From positions 18,104,001 to 18,168,000 of the forward strand of contig OZ020244.1 of the NCBI GenBank assembly GCA_963971285.1: 64,000 nucleotides of DNA, in the 5' to 3' direction. This DNA comes from Astropecten irregularis (Eukaryota > Echinodermata > Asteroidea > Paxillosida > Astropectinidae). Each line of letters begins with the position of its first letter. Within the stretch, counting starts at the first letter, position 1. The notes under the pieces are model-generated. The model was not told the origin of the DNA. It saw only the letters and a program-made list of their open reading frames with translations, and made no database searches. Shown here piece after piece: positions 36,130 through 47,200 of this stretch. The position numbers and the translations under genes are program-made.

Positions 36130-38060
36130 TATGCAACCTGTATACAAATATGAATAGAAATGGAATGAAAGAATCTATAATGCATTTCATTACTAAAGGA
36201 AATCTTAAAGGAATTTAAAGGAAAGTACTTCTCCAAATATTCTACTGTGATTATAAAGTCAAAGGATTACTTCTACACACCAACTCAAAACAAATTAATG
36301 ACAAAATCATTGACACTCCATTCAAGAATTATGCACAGTGATTTAAGTGTTTATGAGAACTATGCATTTCTGAAACAGTGCAGTTATTGGGTTTCAAATT
36401 TGAAAAAAACAAACATGATACACAAAAGTGTAAAATGTGGGAGCCAAGGATGATGTTCACTATAGCCAAATGCTTGGTATAGCAATGTTTGGTAGAAGTG
36501 TTTTATATAGCGATTATCAGTATACTTGTAGTCATTACATACACTGTAGCGTTCCACTGTACTACACATTCTTGAATTTAACTTACACAAAGGACAGTAA
36601 TTGTGTTCTCAGTACCAGATAGGGATAATTAAGTTTACAGTACATTACCAATTCTGTGTACTCCAGACAACTCCAACCTGTACTCAAAGTATTGTGCACT
36701 ACTTTGAACCAGGAAACTGCAGTACTTGTTTGTAGTAGATACAGCAGCACCAATACCTCCCCCACTCACACACAGGAAACATGATCTGCAAAATATCTCC
36801 ACTGGGAATCAGGTTTTATTGGCTGGGGTGTGTGCAGCCTATGAGGTTCCTAACTTCCTGCATGTAGGCCAGACCAGATAGAGATGACAGGAAGTTCAGA
36901 GGTGTGTCACCAAGATTGGTATCTATGCAAAAAAACAACATGGAATACATTACATTACATTAAAAATAATACATTTAAAGGAAACAAATCCCTTTTCATG
37001 CCCTATTATAGGTATCACTTTGCTTTAATACCAGGACAAGAAAATAATCATGGAGTAATGGCAGAATAGGGGTAACCCGCCACTTGAAAGTATCCCTCCT
37101 GTGCAATGTATGCATGGTATATGAGTGGTTGCGTGCTATGATGTGGGAGATGGCACCGCGGGATATTTTGCCAAAATAGTTTACAAATATATTTACGTGA
37201 AAATTAAAGAAATGACTTATTCCAAGTTAACAGGGTCAAGGTCAACAAAACCTATTATCAAACCAAAGCAGGAATTAGTCATTTAACAATTTAAGCATCT
37301 CCTTACAAAATCTGATGTATTGCCTCAGAGTCACAATATAGCACCATTTTAGTTATAATAATAACTTGAGAGACAAGAATAACACTTTAATGTTTCCTAT
37401 TTTAGGCTGATATCCTTCTTGGTTCCAGCAAGATTTATAAGTTTTGGGAAATTTTGCTGAGATTTGAATTTTACTCAACTTAATAATAAATAAAGAGTGG
37501 ATTCGGTGTCAATGGCATAAAAGAATGATAATTATACCCAACAAGCCCACAAAAAGTTAGCAACACAGTTGCACTACATCTACAGTGTACTCTGGAAAAG
37601 TGGGTAAGATTGCGAAGTAAAAATAGAAATAGTGTTCAAAATTCTAGAAACTAAGGAAATTCAAAGACAAAACAACTTAAGGAAGTGTTGGCTTGCTTAG
37701 TTAAATAGCATAATAAGTAGAAAGTAGTTTAGTAAAGGTTGTTTCACACGAGACCATTTAATAGCAAAGTTTTAACAAGGGACGTTGGATAAAATCACAT
37801 CGATTGACGATGTAAACAGGGTTGTGTGAAAGGTATCATTAATTGTTAAAAAATCTCCAGGGAGCCTAATTGTTATTTTAAAGGGTGGGTGGTCGCAATG
37901 GGTGTTTTTGCTTAAACTTAAAGGTGTATATATATTAATGGTATAATAAAACGCAGACTTGTGAGGCTGTCATGCCGAGTTGTGACGAAAATTATTAACT
38001 TTGTCTTTGAAATGTTCATCATGCATCAGCTAGGAGTAGGAGTAGGCCCTATAGGGCCTA

Positions 38061-38494
38061 CCCCGCCACTGAAAAACACTGCGCATAAACATGGAGGTAC
38101 ATGTAGCATGTGTAGTGTCTAGTGAGCGGTCAAGAACGACAGTCAGATTCATTGTACACAGGTCCAATCAGTGACAGGTGAGTGGCGGGTATTCTGCAAT
38201 GGAGCCGCAATTTACTAGGCCTAAGTAATAGCAGTAGTACTACTTCGGCCATGCATGACTGGACTTATCAATTAGGGGCCTACAAATTGTTTACCTTGAT
38301 TACAATGAAGGGCTCCAATGAAGAGTGGTTATGGCTGGAGGGCTCCATTGCAGAATACCTCGCCACTCACCTCTCCCTGAGATTGAACCATGGAGGAATA
38401 AAACACTGTGTTTTATTCCTCCACGATTGAACCCGACGTCGTTCTTGACCGCTCATAATAATGTTTATGCACAGGTTTTTTTTCAGTGGCGGGG
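38061..38494. mobile_element. Nested palindromic element, CCCCGCCACTGAAAA ends
   Basis: The outer ends CCCCGCCACTGAAAAACACT and TTTTTTTTCAGTGGCGGGG are inverted, as are GCGGTCAAGAACGAC and GTTCTTGACCGCTC. A second inverted pair lies inside: AGGTGAGTGGCGGGTATTCT and ATACCTCGCCACTCACCT. A related end (GAATACCCCGCCACTCACC) is at about 57986-58010. Confidence 0.7.
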
Positions 38495-39284
38495 TATTCT
38501 GCAAATTATGGGTGCATTCGTGAAACAACAAACATGACATTGACAAACCTGCACACTGTACTGACACAATGTGGTCTGTTTATATGTTTATGGTGCCAGC
38601 AGTGTTTAGTATACACACGTATCTCAACCTGGAAAGAACATATTTTCCTCCATGTTCAAAGTATCACCTACATGTCAAAATTTAGTCACCAAATCCATGC
38701 CAAAAGTTATTTCTTACCCGTCCTTTTCGTCACGTCTTTCATACACGACTGTATTTCGGTTCCTTGAATTTCATTCCCGTTTACTGCGAGACCATGCGAG
38801 ATCCTACGTTATCAGCAATCAGCCCGAGTGCAAACTCTCCGACTCTCAAAATCAACTTTCCAGCCTCCAGTGAAAACTAACAGTTGAAAAAAATATGCAA
38901 TCCTATGTAAACAAAAATACCTATGCAATTTTCAAACTCATTTTTATTTTTTAGAAGCGTCGACAAAACAGAATCTAGGATCAAATATTCTTAACTTGAA
39001 GCCCAGCCTGTCGTCTGCTACAGCAAGCTTGATGCGTTCGATTAGCTTACACAGGGCGGCACTGGACCCAACCGTGAATGGTCGCGTTGCGCGAAACAAG
39101 GGAAAGGGCTCGGACGAGGTTGACTGATATCGACTCGACGACGCTAAACGAACACACCAACTAAACTTTATTATCACGGAAGCCGGATAGTACGGAAGCT
39201 GAATAATGCCAATAGATAAGCGATGAATAAAATTTTCCTTGTAAAACGCGTCAGATGTTTTGGTACAATGTATCGAATACTTAC

Positions 39285-39400
39285 GGAAACCAAATGTGTC
39301 TGTAGGCTTATTTATACCAATGAATAGATTTTTGTTGTAACTGTCACAATTGTTGGTACTTCGCAGCATCGCAGCCACTTAATGTGCATGTACCTGGCGA
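39285..39400 (-). other. Candidate 5' exon of MET
   Basis: On the minus strand, sequence ending GACACATTTGGTTTCC is followed by a consensus donor GTAAGT (39284-39279). From an ATG at 39378 the frame is open for 94 bases and ends in phase 1. Joined to the acceptor before MET exon 1 (exon start 36137) it stays in frame into MAFTNLM. The neighbourhood (39000-39180) is richer in CpG than average. It is more likely a non-coding leader exon or promoter region; no transcript evidence is available. Confidence 0.3.
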
Positions 39401-40259
39401 ATGGAGGTATTCATTTATTTATTTTCCAGAAGTGGTGAGGTTATAGCAGACCAAAGGGAGATAAAAAAGAGTGGGGGCAATATAGTTTGTGTATTTGGGG
39501 GGGGGGGGGGGGGGGATTACGTTACTGCATAGGTCAGGCCCCAGGTCTAAAAGTGGGTGATTTATCGCTCTGCCCCACCCCAGGATCTGGCAAAATAATG
39601 ATGCTGAAGTTAAAGCTTTTTGTCGATATCATTATAAAGGCGCCACAGAATCAAAAGCCTAGAATATGAACAAAATAAACAAGAATTATAAAACTAGACT
39701 GAATAATAAAAACTGATAAGAACAAACAATTCTTTTATTAGTAGTCTTTATTCAAACAATAGTGTAGCTTTTAAAAGTACACAGGAAAACAACTTTTGAT
39801 TCCATATTTAATCATGAATAAGTGTACAAAATAATTTATATGTCATTATTTCCCAAATAAACATCATTCTGGGACTTTTATTTAAAAAATTACACTGTAT
39901 CTTGTCTGTTGATATTAAATAGACAAACTTCCAGTAAGTAAAATAATTCCTAATAATGTATGACAGTGATTTAACGTAGCGGTTTGCCGATCGCTGTAAA
40001 TGCTAGACGACATTTCCAAAGAAAGGTCTCAATTTTGAGGAATTCAACAAATTATGAAGTAGAAATATTTGGATCGTATGAGACAAGTCTTAAGCTATTT
40101 ACGTTTCTATTTTATTCATGCATCAGAGAGAAAATGTTAAACATTTTAATCTGGAATATTCCTAGAATATGTATCCTGTTGGGGTAAAAAAAAAAAACCC
40201 AAATTGCTTACTGACTTAAGCAGCACACTTAAAAAACTAGAGATTATGGCTGTTGAAAA

Positions 40260-40450
40260 CCGGAAGTAGAGGTCACAGGGGTCAACCAATGCGTCACAAA
40301 GAAAGACCTTGCCCAACATTCACTTCCGATTAAATAATCATGATCATAGATTTTACCACTTTTAAATGAGGAGCTACTTCCTGTTTGACCGGAAGTAGAG
40401 GTCAGAGAGGTCAAGCAATGTGTCACAAAGAAAGACCCTGCCTAACCTTC
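40260..40450 (+). repeat. Direct repeat containing paired AGGTCA (DR3-like) sites
   Basis: Two copies of a block of about 70 bases with period 129 both start CCGGAAGTAGAGGTCA and contain GTCACAAAGAAAGACC. Each carries two hormone-receptor half-sites spaced by three bases: AGGTCA CAG GGGTCA (40270-40284) and AGGTCA GAG AGGTCA (40399-40413). The pair lies about 1 kb below the TSR1 stop and 4 kb upstream of MET exon 1. It may be part of a transposon. Confidence 0.6.
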
Positions 40451-40849
40451 ACTTTTGGTGAAAGAATGAACTTAATATCTCAAACCGTTGATTTTTTGCT
40501 GATTTTTAAAGATTTCGATTATTAAATTCAAATCGCTTGTCACATGACACCCGATGACGTCATGATGAAAAAAATATATGGACTTCCTTCGGACTAAGTT
40601 TGGTTAAGATTAATTGTTTAAAAGTGACCGAAGTCCAGCATAGAAAAATCATGTACAAATTCTCATAGACTTTGGGAGAAGTAAAAACAGAAGAAGAAGA
40701 AGAAAGAAATAAAATCAGAACAGAAATAATACCTTTTCCGATTAAAATCGGAAAAGCCAAAAAAAAATGAGCTTTGATTATGAGCCTTATTTTGTCAGGT
40801 TGTTATAAAATATCATATTTGTATGTAGTTCCTTTTGCAAAAAAGTTCT

Positions 40850-41089
40850 GAGCCAATTTCATGGCCCCACTTACTTCGAAAATGTGCTAACCATAAAATT
40901 TGTGCCTTAATCAAAACAGGATAAACAGCCAAATTTCCATGTGTTGTGTATCACTTGTGATTGTTCTTTGGCTGTTATTTGCTGACCATGAATATCAAAT
41001 GGAATTGGTAATGGTGGCTTGTTTGATTGAGCAAGACATATTGTGCTAAGCAATTTTTTTGTGCTTAGCAGCTCCATGAAATTGGCCCC
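40850..41089. mobile_element. MITE, GGGGCCAATTTCAT family, copy 2
   Basis: The left end is GAGCCAATTTCATGGCCCC and the right end CAGCTCCATGAAATTGGCCCC, with TGATTGTTCTTTGGCTGTTA and TTGTGCTAAGCAATTTTTTT inside. It sits 110 bases beyond the TSR1 stop codon. Confidence 0.85.
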
Positions 41090-41198
41090 TGCATATGACT
41101 ACCGGTATATCTAATCATCTGAATTGTTCAAATGTATTCCCTAATTGTCCACAAGGGAAACAAACTTCTATTGTCATGAAAAACGTTAAAGCTTCATC

Positions 41199-41204
41199 TT
41201 TATT
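41199..41204 (-). terminator. TSR1: TSR1 poly(A) signal overlapping the stop codon
   Basis: The coding sequence ends ATGGAATAAAG, so AATAAA (41199-41204 on the minus strand) contains the TAA stop at 41200-41202. T/G-rich sequence (GTTTTTCATGAC, GTTTGTTTCCC) follows within 20-50 bases. If used, the 3' UTR would be only about 10-30 bases. Confidence 0.5.
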
Positions 41205-44200
41205 CCATGCTAGTGTCTTCCACTTGCTGGGCTTGACCTAGCAAGTCAGCCGATATATTGAGAGTCCTGGGTCCCATGGGGTCAAAGGTCCATTTGGGAT
41301 ACACGCGCTTATACAGGTTGAGCAGAATGGTGTCCTGCGACTTCAGCTTCCCATCAAAGATGCACTTCATGTGACCATGGGTTCCTGGACGGAACAGGCA
41401 ACAGAAAACAAATGAAATTTCTCACAAAAATTAGGCTGAAGTGGGATTCGAACCAGCGACCTCCGGAATACTATACCAGGGGTCGCTGGTTCAAATCCAG
41501 TCCATTTTTCTTTGTTCACTTTTCAATTCCAGTCATCAATTTGATGATTAAAAATGAAGCCGAATTAATTTGACAATGTTAAATGCAAGGAAATTAAAAA
41601 AGAAAAACATACCAAAATGACAATTTTCAAATTGACAAACAATGTTTGGATGACGAATCAGTTTAATATCACAAGATACTTAAGATAATGGATTTGCGGA
41701 ATTAAACACCAGGAGAAATGAATTATACATTGTACTCTGTTTGAGTTATGTGGCTCTGAAAAGAGCTGGTCAACTCGCCGCTCCTGCCAGTATAGTCTTC
41801 AGGAGAATGCTGAAAAATACTTAATGCCAAAAAGAGTATAATTCATGTCTCATGGAGTTAACACAAATCCATTATCTTATTTACTTCTGCCTTGCATAGC
41901 CTTAAATCAAATTTATCACAAGAAACCACAGTGATTTCTGTCCTTGCTCCTTTCTGTGGGAGAGGCCCTCTCATTCTCTCCTGAGGAGTATGGGGACCGC
42001 GATACCTACCTAATGGTTCCTTGATGTGTCCACGCCGACCCCACTTGGTGTGTAGCTCTACTGGCTTAAACCACATTATGTCCTCTGCAAGGGAAAAAAT
42101 AACAATTATACAGTATTCTTAATACATTATATGCCTACGGTAATACAAGGACTGAGATTTCTGTCCCATTTTCAGTAACTCTGTTTCCGTTTTGTGGGCC
42201 TCAAATGAAAGGGGCGAAATAAGTCCCAAGCCTAGCCTCCAGCCTGGGGCCAATTTCATAAAACTTTTAAGCCTAACAATTTGCTGAGAATGACATTTCT
42301 GTCTTAATAAAAACAGGGTTAACAATGAATTTCCAAGTGTTGTATATCACTTGTGATTGTTCTTTGGCTGTTTTTTGCTGACCATGAATATCAAATGGAA
42401 TTTTCAATGGTGGTTTAGTTTTATTGGGCGAGACATTTTTGTGCTAAGCAACTTTTTGTGCTTAACAGTTTTATGAAATTGGCCCCTGGTTTCGTAAAGG
42501 CCCTAAAAATATTGTTTATAGTCTGGTGCCAATTTGGAATTTGAATGCAATTTGCATACTAACGTACAGTAAGGAGAATGAGAGATTACAGGTTCATGAC
42601 TGACATTGAGGCCAGTAAGTTCTACCTCTGTTGAAGAACATGTATCGGACTACAGCCTGCTTGTTGATGATCTTGAAAGGATGACCGCTGAGGACAATCT
42701 TCTTGGCTACGATGCGGTCTGGGTTAGCGGTCAGCAGAGAGCCAGTGGCTACTAGGCTATGAGAACCTACAAAAAGAACAACGAAAACAGAATGTAATAT
42801 TTTAATGTGTCTTGGTGTAAATCCTCATACCCTCAGTCAAGCCTACTTGCAAACTTGCAAACTATGGGCCTTTACGAAACCAGGCTTGAGGCTAAGCTTG
42901 GGACTTACTTCGCTACCGCCATTTGAGGCCAACAAAATTAAACGAAGGGATTGAACCACATGACAAAGCTGAAGAATCTAAAAAAGGCTCCAGCTTTGAC
43001 ATATATCTCAAACCCTTCATTTAATTTAGGACACAGAACGGCAGTAGCAAAATTAAATCCTAAGCCAAGCCTCATGCCTCATTTCGTAAAGGGCTACTAG
43101 GACAAACTTCCAAACCCTCCAACTACTAGAGTGTAGATAGGGAATGACTAATATCTATTACCCCAAATTTATAACGCAGAGACTTAGAAAAGGATAAATG
43201 GCATTATTTGCTTGATTAAACCAGCAGTTACACCATGGCTCTGAAACCAATGCAGCATGCCAATGTCTTGGAGTGCTTACAAGCTCCTTACCACTAGATT
43301 CTAGAAGCTCTGTACAACAAAAAAATGAGCTATCTGCCTTGGGCAAACTGAGGAGGATGTGGAATTTTCAAAGATTAAACCCTGAGATACCCAATCTTGC
43401 ACATGTGTTCTTGCATGGGATTATCCATGGTAGGGAAGGCCTATGCCTCTGAAATGAATGAATTTTTAAGATAGACGTAAATTTTGCCACGTACCATCCG
43501 TGCGTTCCTTGAACACCATGACTGTAGCCGGTGGGAATGTGACAGGTGCGTACACCGTTGCAACAACGATATCATCCTTGGGCAGGAAGCGGATATACTG
43601 GAGTGGGATAACCACAACAATTATATCAAATCCAAAGGAAAATTATTCCATATGAAAATTTCACTCGTTCTGTATTACGATGACAGAAAAAGCTGATACA
43701 AAATGGTTGAAATCTTAGTTACCATATTATCTTAACCCCTTCAGCCCGGCAATTTACTTGGTTTTGTTTTTACCGGCCTCACTATCAGTCACTGGTCAAA
43801 TAGTGGTCATTAGGCCTGGGCGATTAACTCGATTAATCGCGATTACATTCCTGTGTCAATTACTCGATTAGTAAATTCTGAACTACTCGATTAATCGTGC
43901 CAGCGCGATTAGTGCCTTCGAGTTGCGATTAATTCCATGAGTTACTACTATTCTCATTCGATCAATAGCCATGCCGTGTGTGTTGCATGGAGCAGCTGCA
44001 TAGACTTGATGACAAGTCGTTAGACATTCGTGTTTTGTCCATCCGTCCGTCAATATCATGCATCGTTCGTATAGTGAGGCAACGTAATCTTGATTCAGTA
44101 GGGGTCGAGGGTGTTTATGTACCGCGGTCGCGTCCCCGCATGTTGGACATTATGCAGGACGTACACAGTGTAATGTGAACACGAACACCGTACCCCTGGT

Positions 44201-47200
44201 GTAGCGATACAATTACCGACTTGATATCACGTCTGCTTGCTGCACGTGCACCGGATGCCTGCCCAATTGTGACAGCACCATGACAACATTTTGAGATTAC
44301 ACTCTAATTGGCCAGTAGCCCTTCTAATAATACTGCCTTATATGGTCAACGTGGATGAGGCATGAATGAGGGCTATACCATTTCGCTGTTTATTGAGGTA
44401 CATTTAGTTATGTTGCATTTTCAATAAATACTATTTATCTCACTTAGTAATAAAACGAAAGGTTGTCGGGACTTGTCGCACACATGAGTTTTTGGATACA
44501 TACAGTTTAAACGTGTCGGGGTGAATATTTATTCAAGCCTGACAGCTGACAGCGAAGTTTTTCTCAACTTCTTAGGCCCACGTGTTTACAATGGATTCGG
44601 CTACCATGGCCGGCCAGCGAGGCTTGGCGCATGGCGCGATGGCATTCAACTACTCGAGTACAGACGCTACTCGATTATACAATTACTGTACTGGACTACT
44701 GTATCGTATCGTATGATAATCGTGAAGTGAACATGTGGAGTAATCGTGAAATGTAAAATAATCGCGATGTGTTTAGTAATCGTGAGCTGTGTAATAATCG
44801 TGTTCACTGTTCAGTAATCGTGAACTGTATAATAATCGTGTTCACTGTTCAGCCTACATTGGGTGTACATAATGTGTCATCGTGTACATGTACTATCGTT
44901 GACCTGTACATGCATGTATGGGACTACGTCTGTGTGTACGTACGTGAGACAGTAACTGCATGCCTTGTCGGCCAACACTCCGCGAAATTACCCTACTTTA
45001 CTGAAGGCATACCAAAAATTATGGACGATATTAGCTTCACGAATTTTGCATTATACCTTATCAGAACAAAAATGGCATTGCTCAATGCCTCAGAAATCGG
45101 AACTGATCGATGTTGAAACTTGTAAGAATCTATGCATTACGCTAGTGCAGTTTACTGCAGTGCCGCTATGATGAATACAAGGTACATGCTGCTTGTATAG
45201 TCACTTCCGGGTAATCGCGATTAATCGATTAATCGCGATTATTTCCTCCGCGATTAATCGATTAGTGAAAAGCACTAATCGCCCAGGCCTAGTGGTCATC
45301 TGGCCGGGCCAGGTGTGCAGGGAGTGCAGCGTAAACAACGCGAGCACACAATGGTTGAATACCACCGGACAATATCCCAAATTCCCGGCAGACGTAATCA
45401 GTGTCACAGCATCTGAGCTCGGATCTCACAGATTGCGGTCTGCTAAAAAATGTTGTCAATGTACCCGCAATCATGACAATGGTAGAAGACAATAAAGGTT
45501 CATTGAACCTCTTGTTCCAAACAGTAACCCCATTCAATGTATTCCAATGGAAATAACAAAGCAATCATGAATATTCTCACGCCATGAGGCGAACTGCTAT
45601 GGACACCTCCTGGGCAGAAGGGGTTAATAATAAATAATCCAGTATTTGATTTGACATAGGCCTACTTTCTCCCTTTGTGGGAGATACTTCATACCTTGTG
45701 CTTGTCACCGTTGGAGTGCTGTGACAGAATTGGACAAGCTGTAAACTGCCTGAACCCAACTTGAAAAATCAGGCGTTCCTAAAAAGCAAAACAAGACATA
45801 CAAACAATGATCAATGGATGCAATCAGATATAAAGAAATTCTACAAACACAAATAAAAAATTTTCAGTCAAAGCTTCTTTGAGTTTTAAAATAAGTGACT
45901 GTAAACCCTAATCATCAAGTGCCCAAAATAATGTATGGTGTTAAGAAGCTTTTTCAGTCATTACAGAATTATGAGCCCAGTCTTTATGGTTGTTGCCGAC
46001 GCCAGATTCTGGGGTTCGCATTCATGAGCACCACTCTGTGTTTCCACTGAGACAATCTCCTTGAAGCAGATTACAGCCACATTGTCACTCCCAGCTGGTG
46101 TTATCACATCAGCACTGAAGCATGCTAGGAGTAAATGGTAGCTTGTTAAGTGGTAAGGTACACTGGTTAGGCGCTAATAACTAAGAAATCCATAACAGAC
46201 AGCTCTCAGTTCTGTAATGATTGTATGCATATTTGAAAAATGTCTTAATACTTCGTTTAAGTGTATCTCAACAGCTCTTCATCAAAAAGAGGCAATTCTG
46301 AAAGAATCAGAAGTTTGAATTCAACATTCTGGCCTGCATGCTCTGTCAAATTATTGGGAGAATCTCTCATTGTTTTGCCATCTTTTCCTATGAAATCCCT
46401 TTTTTTTAAATCAGATTCCTAACATAACTTATCAAATTACATTTATATAGCGCTTAATACAACATTTCTAAGCGCATCGATATTCCTGTTTCATGTCCCA
46501 CTGTATCTATTTTTCTCAGGTACACAAACATCTAATGAGTATTAAGATTATGTGGTACAACATACTCCAAAATTCTAAAACCTGTATAAAATGTATACAA
46601 ATCATTATTACTAATGACTGTTTATCATTAATACCTTTGATTTCACAGGTTCTGTGAAGTTGTGATACCTCTTGATTGCAAAGTGTAGGACTGACATCTG
46701 AAGTTGGGAACAAGAAGAAAAATCCACAAAAATAGATGAATAATAAAACGATTAAGAAGATATCAACATTCAAAAGCACTGCTCCTCTGAAATTGTAGGC
46801 CATATCCCAAATTGGCTGAGACAATGATTTACAAACTAATCTATGGCTACGGCTGTAGTCAATTGGCTTGTGGCTGCCATAGGTACATGTGTAACTTGCA
46901 GCCGCAGCCCGAGACTATGGACACAATCCTGCAAGTCATATTTCCACTCACAATATTGCTACCTCTATTTGAGCATGAATCAAAATAAAACAGGATCATG
47001 AATAATCATGAGTAACAATGAATATGCAAATGTTCACCTTTTGCTCGTGGGGAAGAAGGCCACATACGACTAGTGGCTTGCTTGGATTGTAATCATCTGG
47101 AGGAGACCAAAAAAAGCAGAAAAGAAAATTGTGATGAATTAGGGGAGTAGTGTTGCCAAGCATTTGCCATGGTAACCAATGCCATTGTTAATAAACAAAG

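Larger units (their letters stand above)
36138..41198. other. MET upstream region / TSR1 3' flank
   Basis: This 5-kb interval lies between the MET first coding exon and the TSR1 stop, both on the minus strand. It should hold the MET promoter and 5' non-coding exon(s), since a splice acceptor (TTTGTATACAG) sits 8 bases before the first MET ATG. A candidate upstream exon is near 39285-39400. Repeats are at 38061-38494, 40260-40450 and 40850-41089, with a G-run near 39500. No other gene is recognised. Confidence 0.6.

Noticed and set aside
38944..39378. A 144-residue open frame on the minus strand, upstream of MET, as an independent gene
   Set aside because: It matches no family I recognise and contains a consensus donor after 31 codons. 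It is better explained as a leader exon or promoter region of MET.
39498..39516. A G-run of about 18 bases as a regulatory G-quadruplex
   Set aside because: A single homopolymer of this kind is likely slippage or an assembly-sensitive tract, and nothing nearby supports a function.
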